Assembly: GCF_022809715.1 (NCBI RefSeq)
Contig: NZ_CP094460.1
Span: forward strand, 744,001 to 808,000
Direction: 5' to 3'
DNA length: 64,000 nucleotides
Source: Burkholderia pyrrocinia
Lineage (GTDB): Bacteria; Pseudomonadota; Gammaproteobacteria; Burkholderiales; Burkholderiaceae
Shown here: positions 16,448 to 28,100 of the stretch, one piece after another
Position numbering within the stretch: position 1 is the stretch's first letter
How the letters are laid out: every line of letters begins with the position of its first letter
Translations under genes and position numbers: made by a program
The notes under the pieces: generated by a model
Seen by the model: the letters and a program-made list of their open reading frames with translations, nothing else
Databases searched by the model: none
What the model was told of the DNA's origin: nothing

Positions 16448-17463
16448 TCGACGAGCGCCTTGATCACGCCGGCGTCCGGTTCGAGCAGCTCCGCGAAGCG
16501 GTCGGGCAGATCGGCCAGGCTCAGCGCGTGCGTCTTCAGCGCATCGGTCGGAACCTGGCCGGCACGCATTGCTGCGAGCACCGTTTCGAAGTCCACCGGC
16601 GTCGCGTTGCGGCTCGCGAGCAGCGTCGTTTCGCGTTTGTGGAATTCCGGGTCCGAGAACGAGATGCGCCCTTTCACGAGCGAGATCAGCACGTACTTGC
16701 CGCCGTGCGCGACGAAGTCGAGGCCGCGCTCCATCGCCGCGAGATTGCCGGTGGCATCGAACACGACGTCGAAAAACTCATCGTCGGTGAGCGCTGCGAG
16801 ACGCCGCGCGTCCGCGCCCTCCCCCGTCGTATCGAGCCGCACGGCGGCGTGCGCACCCAGCGCCGTCTCGCAAACCGCGAGCCGGTCTGCGCGACCGTCG
16901 AGCACGCAAACCCGCGCGCCGCGCAGCGTCGCGAAAATCAGCGCAGCCATGCCGATCGGACCGGCGCCGACGACCAGCACGCGCTGCCCGGAGCGGACGT
17001 CGGCACGCGCCACGGCGTGTGCGCCGATCGCGAGGAATTCGATCATCGCGGCCTGATCGAGCGTGACGCCGTTCGCGTCGAACACGAATGCCTGCGGGAC
17101 GGCGAGGTATTCGGCCATGCCGCCGTCCGCGTGCACGCCCAGCACCTGGATTCGCGTGCAGCAGTTCGTCTTGCCGGCCCGGCACGCGATACACGTGCCG
17201 CATGACAGGTACGGCATCACGTAGACCTGGTCGCCGGCCTTGACGCGCGCGCCCATCGGGGCGCTCTCGACGATGCCGGCCAGTTCGTGCCCCATCACGC
17301 GCGGATAGGCTAGATACGGCTGGTTGCCGGTGAAAATGTGCATGTCGGTACCGCATACGCCGACCCGCTTCACGCGAATCAGCACATCGTCGGGCCCCGC
17401 GGCCGGCATCGGACGCTCGGCAACAACGAGGCGGCCGGGTTCTTCGCAAATGACTGTTCTCAT
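16441..17463 (-). CDS. zinc-dependent sugar-acid/alcohol dehydrogenase (L-galactonate 5-dehydrogenase-like)
   Basis: The protein has 340 residues from MRTVICEEPGRLVVAERPMP; the longer upstream frame enters the operator region and is rejected. Catalytic zinc ligands are visible in GVCGTDMHIFTG and GHELAGIVE. The structural-zinc loop CGTCIACRAGKTNCC is complete, and GAGPIGMAALIFA is the NAD-binding Gly-rich turn. It resembles the branch holding L-galactonate and L-gulonate 5-dehydrogenases. With the UxaB- and UxaA-like genes it would complete L-galactonate to D-tagaturonate, as LgoD does in E. coli. It is the first gene of the minus-strand operon, and five repeated operator-like sites lie just upstream. 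Confidence 0.8.
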   Translation of the reverse strand: MRTVICEEPGRLVVAERPMPAAGPDDVLIRVKRVGVCGTDMHIFTGNQPYLAYPRVMGHELAGIVESAPMGARVKAGDQVYVMPYLSCGTCIACRAGKTNCCTRIQVLGVHADGGMAEYLAVPQAFVFDANGVTLDQAAMIEFLAIGAHAVARADVRSGQRVLVVGAGPIGMAALIFATLRGARVCVLDGRADRLAVCETALGAHAAVRLDTTGEGADARRLAALTDDEFFDVVFDATGNLAAMERGLDFVAHGGKYVLISLVKGRISFSDPEFHKRETTLLASRNATPVDFETVLAAMRAGQVPTDALKTHALSLADLPDRFAELLEPDAGVIKALVEC

Positions 17464-17506
17464 CGGGATCTCGATAACGTATGAAAAGAAGACGGTGTTG
17501 ATGCAA

Positions 17507-17767
17507 ATTGGCCTGACCAGACGAAGGCTATTGGCCTGACCATTTGTGGTCAAGCCAATTTGGTCAAATCCATGGAAAACACCTAGATCGCGATGTTGCC
17601 GAGAAAACCCATGACAAGCCTTAATCCACCGTTATATAAGGCGATTACCGGTAAACGCCAAGCAGTGAGCGATGCCGTCTCGGGACATTCTGGTAAGGCC
17701 AATTCGAAGCCGAGTGCAAACAACTCCGACACTGCTCTCCCGAACGCTTGACAGATTGGTCAGGCCA
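17507..17767. promoter_or_regulatory. five copies of a GntR-type operator between operon and regulator
   Basis: Copies read ATTGGCCTGACCA at 17507 and 17530, and its inverse TGGTC/TAAGGCCAAT-like form at 17547-17559 (TGGTCAAGCCAAT), 17691-17703 (TGGTAAGGCCAAT) and 17757-17767 (TGGTCAGGCCA). All share TGG-N5-CCA, the half-site arrangement of FadR-subfamily GntR regulators. Three lie just upstream of the Zn-dehydrogenase start and two nearer the gntR gene. This layout predicts joint repression of the operon and autoregulation, relieved by a sugar-acid ligand. Confidence 0.65.
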
Positions 17768-17803
17768 CCCAAGGTGCAGTAGACTCATCGCTCCGGAACA
17801 CAT

Positions 17804-18532
17804 GTGCGCGGTCCGCCGCGAGGGGGAGCATTGCTGGGCCAGTTCAATCAGGTGGATACCCGCCGTCTCTATCAGCGCATCGCCGACCAGATTCGCTCTC
17901 TGATCGAGGAGGGGCGCTTTGCCGACGGAGAACGCCTGCCGCCCGAGCGGGATCTCGCGCAACAGCTTGGGGTTTCGCGGCCGTCCGTTCGGGAGGCGCT
18001 CATTGCGCTGGAGATCGAAGGCATCGTCGAAGTGCGGATGGGGGCCGGCGTGTTTGTGTGTGCGGTCGCGAAGGCCGCGGCCGCGCCGGCGGCATCGCTT
18101 GGCGAAAACCCGATCGAGCTGACGAGTGCCCGTGCGGCGCTGGAAGGCAGCGTGATCGAGCTGGCCTGCGCCCGCGCGACGCCCGAACTGCTGGCACCCG
18201 TACGTCGCGCCGTGGAAGCGATGCGATCCGCGATTGCGGAAGGCCGTTCTCCGCTTCAGCACGATCGTGAACTTCACGTGGCAATTGCCGCGATGACGGG
18301 CAATTCCGTTCTGGTCCGACTGGTGGGCGAGCTCTTCGATGGGCGCCACAGTCCGATCTCGTCACGCGTCAGCGCACGCGCGGAAAGCAGGCAAACGTGG
18401 GCCAAGGCATTCGAGGAGCATGAATCGATCCTTCACGCGCTCGAGAATGGCGAAGTGCTGATGGCACAGGCAGCCATGCGGACACATCTTTACGCGTCGC
18501 AACGACGCTGGCTGGAGCAGGAGCGCAACTGA
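17804..18532 (+). CDS. GntR-family (FadR subfamily) regulator of the sugar-acid operon
   Basis: The winged HTH spans about residues 18-85 (RLYQRIADQIRSLIEEGRFA, then RLPPERDLAQQLGVSRPSVR), followed by the all-helical FCD ligand domain. FCD metal-site candidates are Asp and His in HDRELHVAIAAMTGN and the His in EEHESILHALENG. FadR-subfamily members that control hexuronate genes (UxuR, ExuR, LgoR types) are repressors released by the substrate. The start is uncertain: a GTG at 17804 gives 242 residues, but a TTG at 17831 directly after GGGGGAG gives 233 and covers the full domain. It is divergent from the catabolic operon with five operator-like sites between. Confidence 0.88.
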   Translation: MRGPPRGGALLGQFNQVDTRRLYQRIADQIRSLIEEGRFADGERLPPERDLAQQLGVSRPSVREALIALEIEGIVEVRMGAGVFVCAVAKAAAAPAASLGENPIELTSARAALEGSVIELACARATPELLAPVRRAVEAMRSAIAEGRSPLQHDRELHVAIAAMTGNSVLVRLVGELFDGRHSPISSRVSARAESRQTWAKAFEEHESILHALENGEVLMAQAAMRTHLYASQRRWLEQERN

Positions 18533-18622
18533 CCCGCCCCGGCTCCGGTGAACGATTCGCACTGTCAGGATGGATCCGCTTTCACGTGATGCTGCGCCCC
18601 GCGCAGCCCGCGGCGGCGCGGG

Positions 18623-18988
18623 GCTGACGAAAATACCAACGCCCTGCTGCGACAGTGCTTCCCCAAAGGCACTGACATCAGCGGCGAGACGCTCAACCAG
18701 GAAGTGCTGTCGCTGGCCATCGCCGGCGAGGTCGCCGCGCTGGCCTCCGAGCAACACGGCGACACGCCCGCGCCCTATCCCGACACGCTGCTGGACCTGG
18801 TCGACGGCTGGAGCCGGCACACGCGAGGCAGCGGCACATCGTTGCCGGCGCTCGAGCAGCAACTGCTGGAAGAGGCGGTGCGGCGCGCCAACGGCAACCT
18901 GTCGTCAACGGCGCGCACGCTCGGCATCACCCGCGCGCAACTGGCTTATCGTCTGCAGCGGCGGGCGGGCGAGTGCGCCAAGGGCTGA
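18623..18988 (+). pseudogene. chimeric remnant: IS30-type transposase piece joined to a sigma-54 activator C-terminus
   Basis: One open frame first reads ADENTNALLRQCFPKGTDIS (18623-18685). That matches the conserved end of IS30-family transposases, where ENTNGLLRQYFPKGTDLS is typical. It then passes into about 100 residues that look like the end of a sigma-54-dependent activator: a linker and a Fis-type HTH (LLEEAVRRANGNLSSTARTL, then GITRAQLAYRL), ending at a TGA at 18986-18988. The AAA+ ATPase domain is missing and no clear start exists. It is best read as debris of an insertion and deletion event. It ends 115 bases from the 3' end of the giant gene. Confidence 0.6.
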
Positions 18989-19103
18989 CGTGCCGTCGGC
19001 GATCTGCCGGGCGATGCTCCGCCGCCATCACCCGAGCACCACGGACTGATCCGGTGCTTGCCTCCATACGCCGGCAAGCACCGCCCGAACGCACCGCCAT
19101 CCA

Positions 19104-22100
19104 TCACCCGACGATTACCTGCTGCCCGGGAGCGATCTCGCCCGGATTGCTCGCCAGATTCCGGTTGAGCTGCAGGATTTCGTTGAGCGCGACGTTGATC
19201 CGCTGACCGTCCGACATCTGCTGCTGTTGATCGGCCGGCACGTGGGCCGCGGCAAGCAGCGATCCTTCGTGACGTTCGGCAATCGTCCACAACGAATCGC
19301 CCGCGACCACATTCACGGTCAGCGGCGTGGCACTTGGCGAACTCGACGGAGGCTGCGCCGGTTGCGACGGTGTCGCGGATGCGCTCGGCTGGGCAGACGC
19401 CGGTGCCGACGGCGTCGCGGAAGCACTCGGCTGGGCCGGCGCCGTCGTCGCGCCGGCCGACGGCGTGGGCGACGCGCCCGGCGTCGGTGTGCCGGCGTTC
19501 GGACCGGCCGGCGGCTGGTTCTGCTGGTCCGGCGCCATCGCCGACGTGACGAGATTGATCCCCTGCATGACGCCGAAGATCGCCACCGGCGCCAGCGCGA
19601 TGCCGGTCGGCAAGCGCTCCAGCCACGGCGTCGCATTCGGGAAATGCGTATGCAGGCGGCCAGCGCCGAGCAGCATGCCGGACATCGTCGTCAGCGTGCC
19701 GGTGGTCGGATCGCCCGTCATCGCGGTATGAATGCCGCTCGCGATGCTCATGGCCGAGGTCAGGTAGTCGCCGGTCGCACTCACGGTGCGCGCCAGCTGG
19801 CTGCGATTGTCCGCATTCACGCCGCGCAGGCTGCCCTTGTAGACGATGCCGGTATAGAGCCCACTGAAGATGCCGCCCACGGCCTGCCCGCCGGCCAGCC
19901 AGTCGCCCTTTGCGATCGCCCGAGCCGCGTTCATCGTGATCGAGCCGCCGTAACCGCCGAGCGCGAGCACGCGGCCGACCCGGCCCACCGAGTGCCGCGG
20001 GCTGCCGTGGTGCAGCAGCTTCAGCGACGTGCCGCCCACCACGCCCTGCATCTGCGCGAGCATGTCGGCGGCGATCGCCTTGGTGTGCGTCACCGTGTCG
20101 TCGAACGACAGCACGCCGTCATCGTTGAGCGCGCGCAGTTGCGCGGCCTTGGCCTTGCCTTCGTGCGCGATCTGCACGAGTTGCGCGCCGCGCCCATCCA
20201 CGTCGAAGCCGTTCGCCTTCAGTTGCGTCTGCAACCCGCGCACGAGCCGGTCGACCACCCTGTCGAACACGCGCGGGTCGCCGTTCTTCAGGCTCGCGAC
20301 CGCGCCGTGATGCAGCGCCTGGAACACGCGACCGACCCGCAGCCCCGCATACAGCGAATTCGACGCGGTGCGAAGCGACTCCCTGCCCAGCGTGACGAGC
20401 GCGAACGCCCCGGCGCCGCCGGTCGCGGTGGCCACCGCGATGTCGCCGGCAATCCGCTGCGGCGACGGCGGCGGCGTCTGGTTGCCGAGCGGCTCGTCAT
20501 GCACCCGCAGCGCATGCAGTTCCGCCTGCGCACGCTTCTCGTCGGGAATCTTCACCTTGGCGAGTTGCGCGGCTTCCCGACGGCTCGCGCCGATCGGCTT
20601 CGTGCCGTCGTTGATCAGCGCGGGATCGTGCACGACCGCACGCCAGTGGTCGAGCGGGTCCGCCGCGGCCGGCCGCGCGCTGGTGGTCACCCGGTCGGGC
20701 ACGCCGGCGCCGTACTGTTCCAGCCAGCGCCCGCCGAACGTGCGCGCGCCCCGTTCCGTCTCGTTGCGCGGCGGATTGCCGTCGGCTTCCCATAGCGGCA
20801 TCGCATGCTCGATCGTCGCCTTGCGCGCCTGGTTCAGCCACACGGTCGTGTTGCCTTCGTAGAGCTGCTGACGCAGCGCGGCCACGTCGGCGGGCGTCAT
20901 CCCGTGCGCCGCGCCGATCCGCTCGACTTCCGCGAACAGCAGCTGATGCTGGTTCGCCAGCGTCTGCCGGTCGACGCGCTCGAACACGCGCGTCAGCGCG
21001 TCGGCACCGTGCAGGCGTCCGATCACGTCGGGCCGGTTGCGGTATTCGACGATCAGCTTCGCGAGCGCGCCGGTGAGATCGTGGTTGCCGATGAAGTCCG
21101 CGCCGTGCGTGCCGTACGACAGGCCCATGTGCACCCACTCGAGCCCGTTGCGTTCGAGCACCGCGCGCAGCAGCTTTTCATGGCCGGCGCCCGGCACCGA
21201 CTCCGGCACCGCGTCCCAGCCGTGGAACGTGACCATCACGTTCGGCGCCGCGACGCCCGGATTCGCGTTGGCCCAGCGTTCGAGCGCCGTAAACATCCGC
21301 ACATAGTCGTGATAGGTGTCGTTGGTGCCCGACTGGAACCGGTAGTCGGCGCCGGATACGAGCGCGCGCGACGGCGCGGTCTCGAGCCGGATCGCGAAAC
21401 CCGAGCGCGCGGCCTCGTCGAGCCAGCGATGCAGATGCGCGAGATCGTCGAGCGGGAGCGCCTTGCCGTCCGTGCCGGGCGCGGGATGGATCATTCCGTT
21501 CTCGCCGTCGAACACGGCGTTTTTCTGGTCGCCGAGCGCATCCACCGCGCGCAGGAAATCCGGATCGTGCGCCTTGCCGAGCGCCGCCGCGAGCGAATGC
21601 GGATCGACCACGAGCGTGACGACCGGCATCACGCCGCCGTGCCGCTCGACCTGCTTCGTCATCAGCGCCGGATCGTCGCTCAGCGAGAACGAACGCGCCA
21701 TCGGCACCATGCGGTCCTGCAACTGCGCGTTCGAGCGCGTGAAGATCTGCCGGATGCGCTTGTCGGCGACCGTCGCCGCGCCGAACCGGCGCGTGCGCTG
21801 TCTGCCCGGCACCGGCAGGAAGCGCGACGACGACGTCGACACGTCGCGTGCGACATACAGCTTGTTGAGCAGCGTCCGCCACATGCCCACGTCGACCATC
21901 ACGGCCTGCGGCTCGCCCTTCAGCACCAGATCCTCCGTGTTGCCGGCGCGCTGCGCCTGCTTGTTGAAGGCCTCGACCTGCTCGTGCGTGGGGAAGTACT
22001 GCTCGGGTTTGGCCGCGCCGTTGCGCAAGTTGAACTCGACGACCGTGGTCGACGACAGCCCCGGCTGGTACGGCTCGATCGCCAGCGTCTCCAGCGCCGC

Positions 22101-25100
22101 GCCGTTGCGGGAGAAGCCGCTCCGCCGCAGGCGCTGCAATTCGCCGCGCACTTCGTTGTAGCCGAGCCGCGTGCGCGCCGCGAGCGCGCGGAACGGCGCG
22201 GACTGGCGGCCGCGCGCCTCCGCGTCACGCAGTTGCCCGAGCAGCGCCTGCTCGCGCGCCTCGAGCGCCGCGACGCGCGTCGGCCGCGCGGCCTTCAGGA
22301 ATTCGCGCGGCGACAGTTGCGTGAGCAGGAAATGCATGTCCGCGCCGAACCGGTCGGTGCCGATCGGCATTTCGTCGAGCGCGACACCGTTGCGGCTCGC
22401 GTTGTTCGCGTCGCGGACGTTGTCGAACCAGCGCATCTCGCCGTTGCGCTCGGCGATCACGCCGCGCGGGTCGCCGAGCGCTTCCGCCACCGGGCCGTCG
22501 GTCTCGAACACGTAGATCACGTGCTGGCTGCCGCTCACCGAGCCGTTCCGGATCGCGGTCAGCAGGTGCGGCACGCTGTTGCCGCTGAAGTCGACCGCGT
22601 TGAACGCGGACTGGTCGGACGGCAACAGATGCGGATCGACGAGCGGCGAGCGCGACGCGGTGTCGCCCGCGCCCTGCTCCGCGTCCGCGCGCACCAGCGG
22701 CCGGCGGGTCGGCACGATCGACTGGAACGTGTCGCCCGCCGTGCGGCGCGGCTTCGTGTCGGTATCGGGCTCCTTCGCCGGCCGAAAGCCGCCGATCCGG
22801 TCGACGGTCTCGGGCTTGACGTCGCTGGCCACGAAGCGGATGCCGCGCCGAGGCGAGCGTCCGACCGGAATGCCGCCCCTGCGCCGCCGCCGGAACACCG
22901 CGCGCAGATCCTGTTCGGGAATCTCGGTGTCGGCGAGCGGCGCCTTCTCGTAGTACTTCCATTCGTGAGCCGCGTTGCGCTCCGCGTAGCCGAGCACTTT
23001 GCCCGTCTCGTCGTCGATCACGTGGATCCAGCGACGGTCGCCTTCGACCGCGCGCACCGCCTGACGCGGCCGCTTGAAGCGCGGCGCGTGCTGCAGCTTC
23101 GCGATGTCGGCGGCCAGCTCGCCATCGACTTGTCGGTTCGATGCCGCCACCGACCACGACGATTTGCCGTCCGGCGTCTTGATCGTCGACGGGCCGCCGA
23201 AGTGCATCAGTTCGTCGTGCGCAACCGGCGACACATAGAAGTCGTAGCTGCGGCGCGTATTGCGCCCCTTGCTGCCGGCATTCGTCAGCGCCTTCTTGAG
23301 CGCGTTCGGCACGCGCTTGCCGTCCAGCATCCGCACCGGACCGAGCGCACCGTTCGCGTCGGTCTCGAGCACCGCGACGACGGTCGGCGGCGCATGTTCG
23401 GCGTCCGCGGCGGGTCGCGCGGCATGCACGGCGACCAGCACGTGCGCGTTGGGGCCGAGCCGGCGCGCGAGTCCGTCGAGGGTCGGCGCATGCGCGCCGT
23501 CGACGCGCGTCAGCGTGCGCCGCTCCAGGCTGTCGAGCCATGCGGCGGCGCTTGCCTGGACTTCGGCCGCCGCGGCCACCGTGGCGCCCTCCGGCACGGC
23601 GGGCGCGCCCGCATGACCGGCTGCCGCGGCTGGCGTCGGCGCGCCGGACGGATCGCCGGCAGGCCCCGTGAGCCGGCTGGCCGCCGGCCCCGCCGGTCCG
23701 ATCATCGGCCAGGTCGGGCTGCCGTCGGCCGCGCCGACCGCGCGCGTTCCGCCGGCATGCACGGCCGCATAGCCTTCCGGCAATCCGGAGCGATCCACGC
23801 CGACGAGCCGGTACGACACGTCGCCGGTTGCCGCGTCGCGGGTCCGCACGACATACATGTCGACGCCGGCCGGTTTGAACAGCTCGCCGCCGGGCGTGGT
23901 GACGCGCAGCGCGCTTGCCGGATCGTGGCCGAGCGTCGACAGCAGCACGACATCGGCCGGTGCGGCAGCGTCGACCGCGGCCAGATTCGCCGTCGCGCTG
24001 GCCGCGACGCGTTCCTGCGCGGTCAGGTCGCCGCGTGCGAACGCGGTTTCGTCGGGCAGCGCGTCGACCGGCACGTACGCGTAGTCGCTTGCCGCGCCGC
24101 GCGCCGCATCGAGTGCGCGCCCCAGTTCGTCGTGCCCGACGAGCCGCGTACCTTCAGCCGACGCAGGCCGCGCTTCGCTTCCCGCGTGGCTCGACGCATG
24201 CGCGGCACCTGCCGCCGCGTCGGGCACCGTGCCGCTGAAACGGAACCAGCCGTCCTCGGGATCGAGCGCACCGAAATCGGTGCCTTCGCCGAGCACGACG
24301 CTGCCGTCGCGCGTCACGAACTCGACGCGCAGGTTCGTCAGCCCGGCCTCGTCGAACGCCTGCATCACGCCGTCGATCACGCGGGTGGGCTCAGGTCCGT
24401 CGAGGAAACCGCTCGGCCAGTGCTGGCTCACGGTGCCGCCGGCGCGCGTCACGCGCGCGGCGTCGCCGATCACGCCCGGCCGGTCGGCCAGCGCGCCGCG
24501 GAACGCATGATCGAGCGTGACCGATTCGAACGTATCGTCCGGAATCGGCGTGAAATCGTAGTCCGGATCGGCGAACGTCGGATCGGGGACGCGCGGCACG
24601 GTCGGGCGCACCGGTCCGTCGGCCATCGGCCGCGCCGCCGTACGTGCCGTTGCCGGCGACGGCGCCGCGTCCGGCGCGGCGGGCAATGCCGGGCGGCCCG
24701 CGCGTGCGGGCTCGCCGCGGAACACCCGCATCGCGAGACGATCCTTGTCGACCTGGCCGGTCGGCCGCGTCCCGCGCACGGTGGCGGAACCGTCGCGCTC
24801 GACGAGCAGGATGTCCGGCGGCGCCCAGACCGACGTCGGCCGCCCGGTCAGCTCGGACAGGCGCTGCGCGAGCGCCTGGGCGAACGTCGCGCTCGCGGCC
24901 CGCACCTGACCGGGCGCGATGCGCAGCGGATCGTGCTTGCTCGAGCCGCCGTAGCAGGAATACAGCGTCACGTCCTGGTCCGGCTCGAGAAGCGGCGCGA
25001 CGCGCTCGGCCACCTCGTCCGGCGTGAGATGCCGCCCGTCCGGGCCCAGCATCGCGTCGGCGGAAATCCCGTGGCCGAACACCACGTGATGGCCGGGCGG

Positions 25101-28100
25101 CGACATCAGTCCGCGCGCGCCGATCGCATGCAGCGGATCGTCGGCAGGCATCAGCAGCGTGTCGGCCGGGCGCAGGAATTCGGGATGCTGTGTCGCGTCG
25201 ACGCCGGTCACGTCTTCGAAGCCGGGCTGCAGCACCGTCTGGCCATGAACCGTCGTCGTGACGACGCCGTCGTTGACGACCTTGCGGTCCGTATAGACGC
25301 GGCTGTTCTTCGGATAAATCTTCTGCGGGATGCCGGACAGGCCGTCGTCCGCGTCGGCTTCGGCGGCCTGCTCGGTGCGCGCGGCCCATTCGTCGGCGGT
25401 GAAGATCTGTCCCGGCCCGACCTCGACGAGCGGGGTCGGCACATAAACGGGCGGCTCGCCCGCGTCCGGTTCGGGCGCAAGACGCGGATGCGCGGGCCCG
25501 CGCGGCGTCGGCCCAGGCGCGGGCCGCCCGGCCTCCTCCGGCGTGCCGGCGTTGCCGCGCCGCCCGCTGTCCGCTTCCGGATCGATCTGCGCTTCGATCG
25601 GGCGCACCGGTTCGACCGGTGCGTCGCCGTGCGTAGCCGCGCCCCGCACAGGCTCGCCCCGCCGCGCGAACACCATCGGCGGGTCGGTCGCATCGGGCGT
25701 CTCCGGGATATGCAGATAGAGCCGCGTCGACACGTCGGGATCGTGTGCCGGCACGACGATGTCGTCGCTGTTCGGATGCAGGAACAGCGCCCCGGTGCCG
25801 CGCACCGAGTTGGACGCGATCGACGCGATCACGGGCACCTGCAGTTCGTATGCGAGCTCCTGCGCGAACGGGTAGCCGCCGGAACCGAGATAGCAGCCCG
25901 TCAGCAGCACGCCGTTGCCCTCCGTATAGGCGGGATCCTCGAGCAGCTTGCGGGCGAATTCCCGCGGCGACATCGTGCTGCCGCCTTGCGTGACGGCGGC
26001 CGAGCTTTCCCAGCTCACGTCGCGCGGCTTCGTGCCGTGCGATTCGGCGATGTCGAAGCCCGACACCTTCAGGAACTGCCGCGCGGTCGCGTGGCCGAGC
26101 AGGTTCACGACGCTCGAGCCCGGCACCGGCCGCAGTTCCAGCGGATTGATGCGCACCGGCTGCGCGCGGCCCGGCGAGAACTTGCCGTTCACGTCGGGTT
26201 CGATCTGGAAGCGCGCGAGCCGGCGGTTCGGGTTGGGGATCGCGCGGTGCCATCCGGCCGCGTCGTCGTCGCCGAGCCGGCCGAATACCGGTGCCTGGAT
26301 CAGGTCCGCGAATTCCTGCAGCAACTGGGGATCGGCGCCGCTGTGCGGCCCCTCCAGCGCGACCGGCACGCCCGGCGTGTAGCCCTTCCACGCCAGATCC
26401 TCCAGCGCGTGCGTCATCTCGAGCGCGCTCGCCGAGCGGCCGCTGCGCGGATTGACGATCGCCCCGCGCCGCGTCAGCACGCGCCACACGTACACGCCGA
26501 GCGGCACGCGCACGTCGCCCGAGCTATCGCCGCCGCCCCAGCCGTTCGACACCGGGCGCAGCGCCACGTTGCTCCAGTTGACCGGATGCGCGCCCTGGTC
26601 GATGACCGCCAACGCCGGCGAGAAGCGGTAGGTGCGCGGCGCATGCTGCACCGAATGGTCGGGCACCCCCGCATAGTTGGGCGCGCCGGGCTCCACCACG
26701 ATGCCGCCCGCATAGCCCGACGCGGGGCTGCCGTCGTTGCGATAGCGCGGCGATCGCCACGCGACGAAGCCGCTCGCGCCGTAGACGTCCACCCCCAGCA
26801 CGTTCGCCAGCAATTGCGCGAGCGAAGTCACCCGCGTGCCCGCGCCGCATGCATAGAGGATCACCGGCGATTTGCCGTCCCAGCCGCTCTGACGCACCAT
26901 TTCCGCGAGATCGTCGGCGCTCATCGCCTTGCCGGTCGCGCTCGCGAACGCATCGGCCCACGCGTGCGCATACACCGCGAAATAGCCGGGCGGCACCGGC
27001 ATCAGCGGCCGTTCACCGGCCGGCAGCTGGTTCTCGGGCTGCTGCGGATGGTCCGAATAGATCGCGAGATCGGCTTCGCGGCGCGGATACGCGCCCCACT
27101 GCGTTTCTCTCAGTCCGTGCGGCGCGTTGATCACGTCGATGCGCCGGCCGTCCTCGCTGCGGATCAGCGGCTTGGCCGGATCGAACCCGCGCGGATACAC
27201 CACCTGCAGCGTACGGTCGTACGCGTCGTTCATCGACAGCACGAACGCATTGCCGGCGTCGTTGAGCCCGACGTGGCCGACAACCGCCTCGGGCGGCACC
27301 GTGCCGTCCGCGGCGAGCGCGCTGCTGTCGACCAGCGCGATCCGGTAGCGGCCGGCCGCCACGCCTTCGCCGCCGACCATCAGCGCGTCGTAATAGGCCG
27401 TATAGCGGGTCACGCCGATCGTGCCTTCGTCGTCGGGCGACGCGGCCGCGCGGGCCGCCGCATCGTCGGCCGCGCGGGCGCGGCGCGCGTCCGCCTTCGC
27501 CACTTGCATGTCGTCCCACAGATTGCCCCGTTCGGTGGCGGGCAGCCCGTCTTCCTCCGGCACGCGCACGTTGCCTGCCGCGTCCTCCAGCGCGTATACG
27601 TAGTACTCGACATGCTCGAGACGGTTGCCGCTCTCGAGGATCGACCCGACCACGCTGCTCAGGATCTCCGGATCGGCGGCGACATGCGCGGGAATCGCCC
27701 ACGACGTGGGGCGCGCCACCGTCCCCGGCGCACCGGCCTCGGTCGGCGCCGCCTCATCGCCCGCCAGCGCGCCGGCGACCGCCGGCGTCACCGCGCCGTC
27801 GCCCGCTTCGGCGTCGGGCGCGAGCCGCAGCAGCGTCACGTCGCCGTCTTCCGGCGTGCCCTGGGTGCGGCGCGCGCGCAGCCACGCGGAGAATCTGGAC
27901 CGCAAGCCGGTTTCGGCCGGCGCGACCGGCTCGCCGTTGTCGGCCGGTTCACCGAAACTGCGTGCCTGCTGCTCGGCGTGCTGCCACGGGTTGCCGATCT
28001 CGCCCACCGCGAGACGCTGGTTCACCAGTCCGCTGGTGAGCATCGTGTGCACGACGTCGATCGTCGTCGGCCGCGGCGCCGGCGGCGCGGGCGTCTTCGT

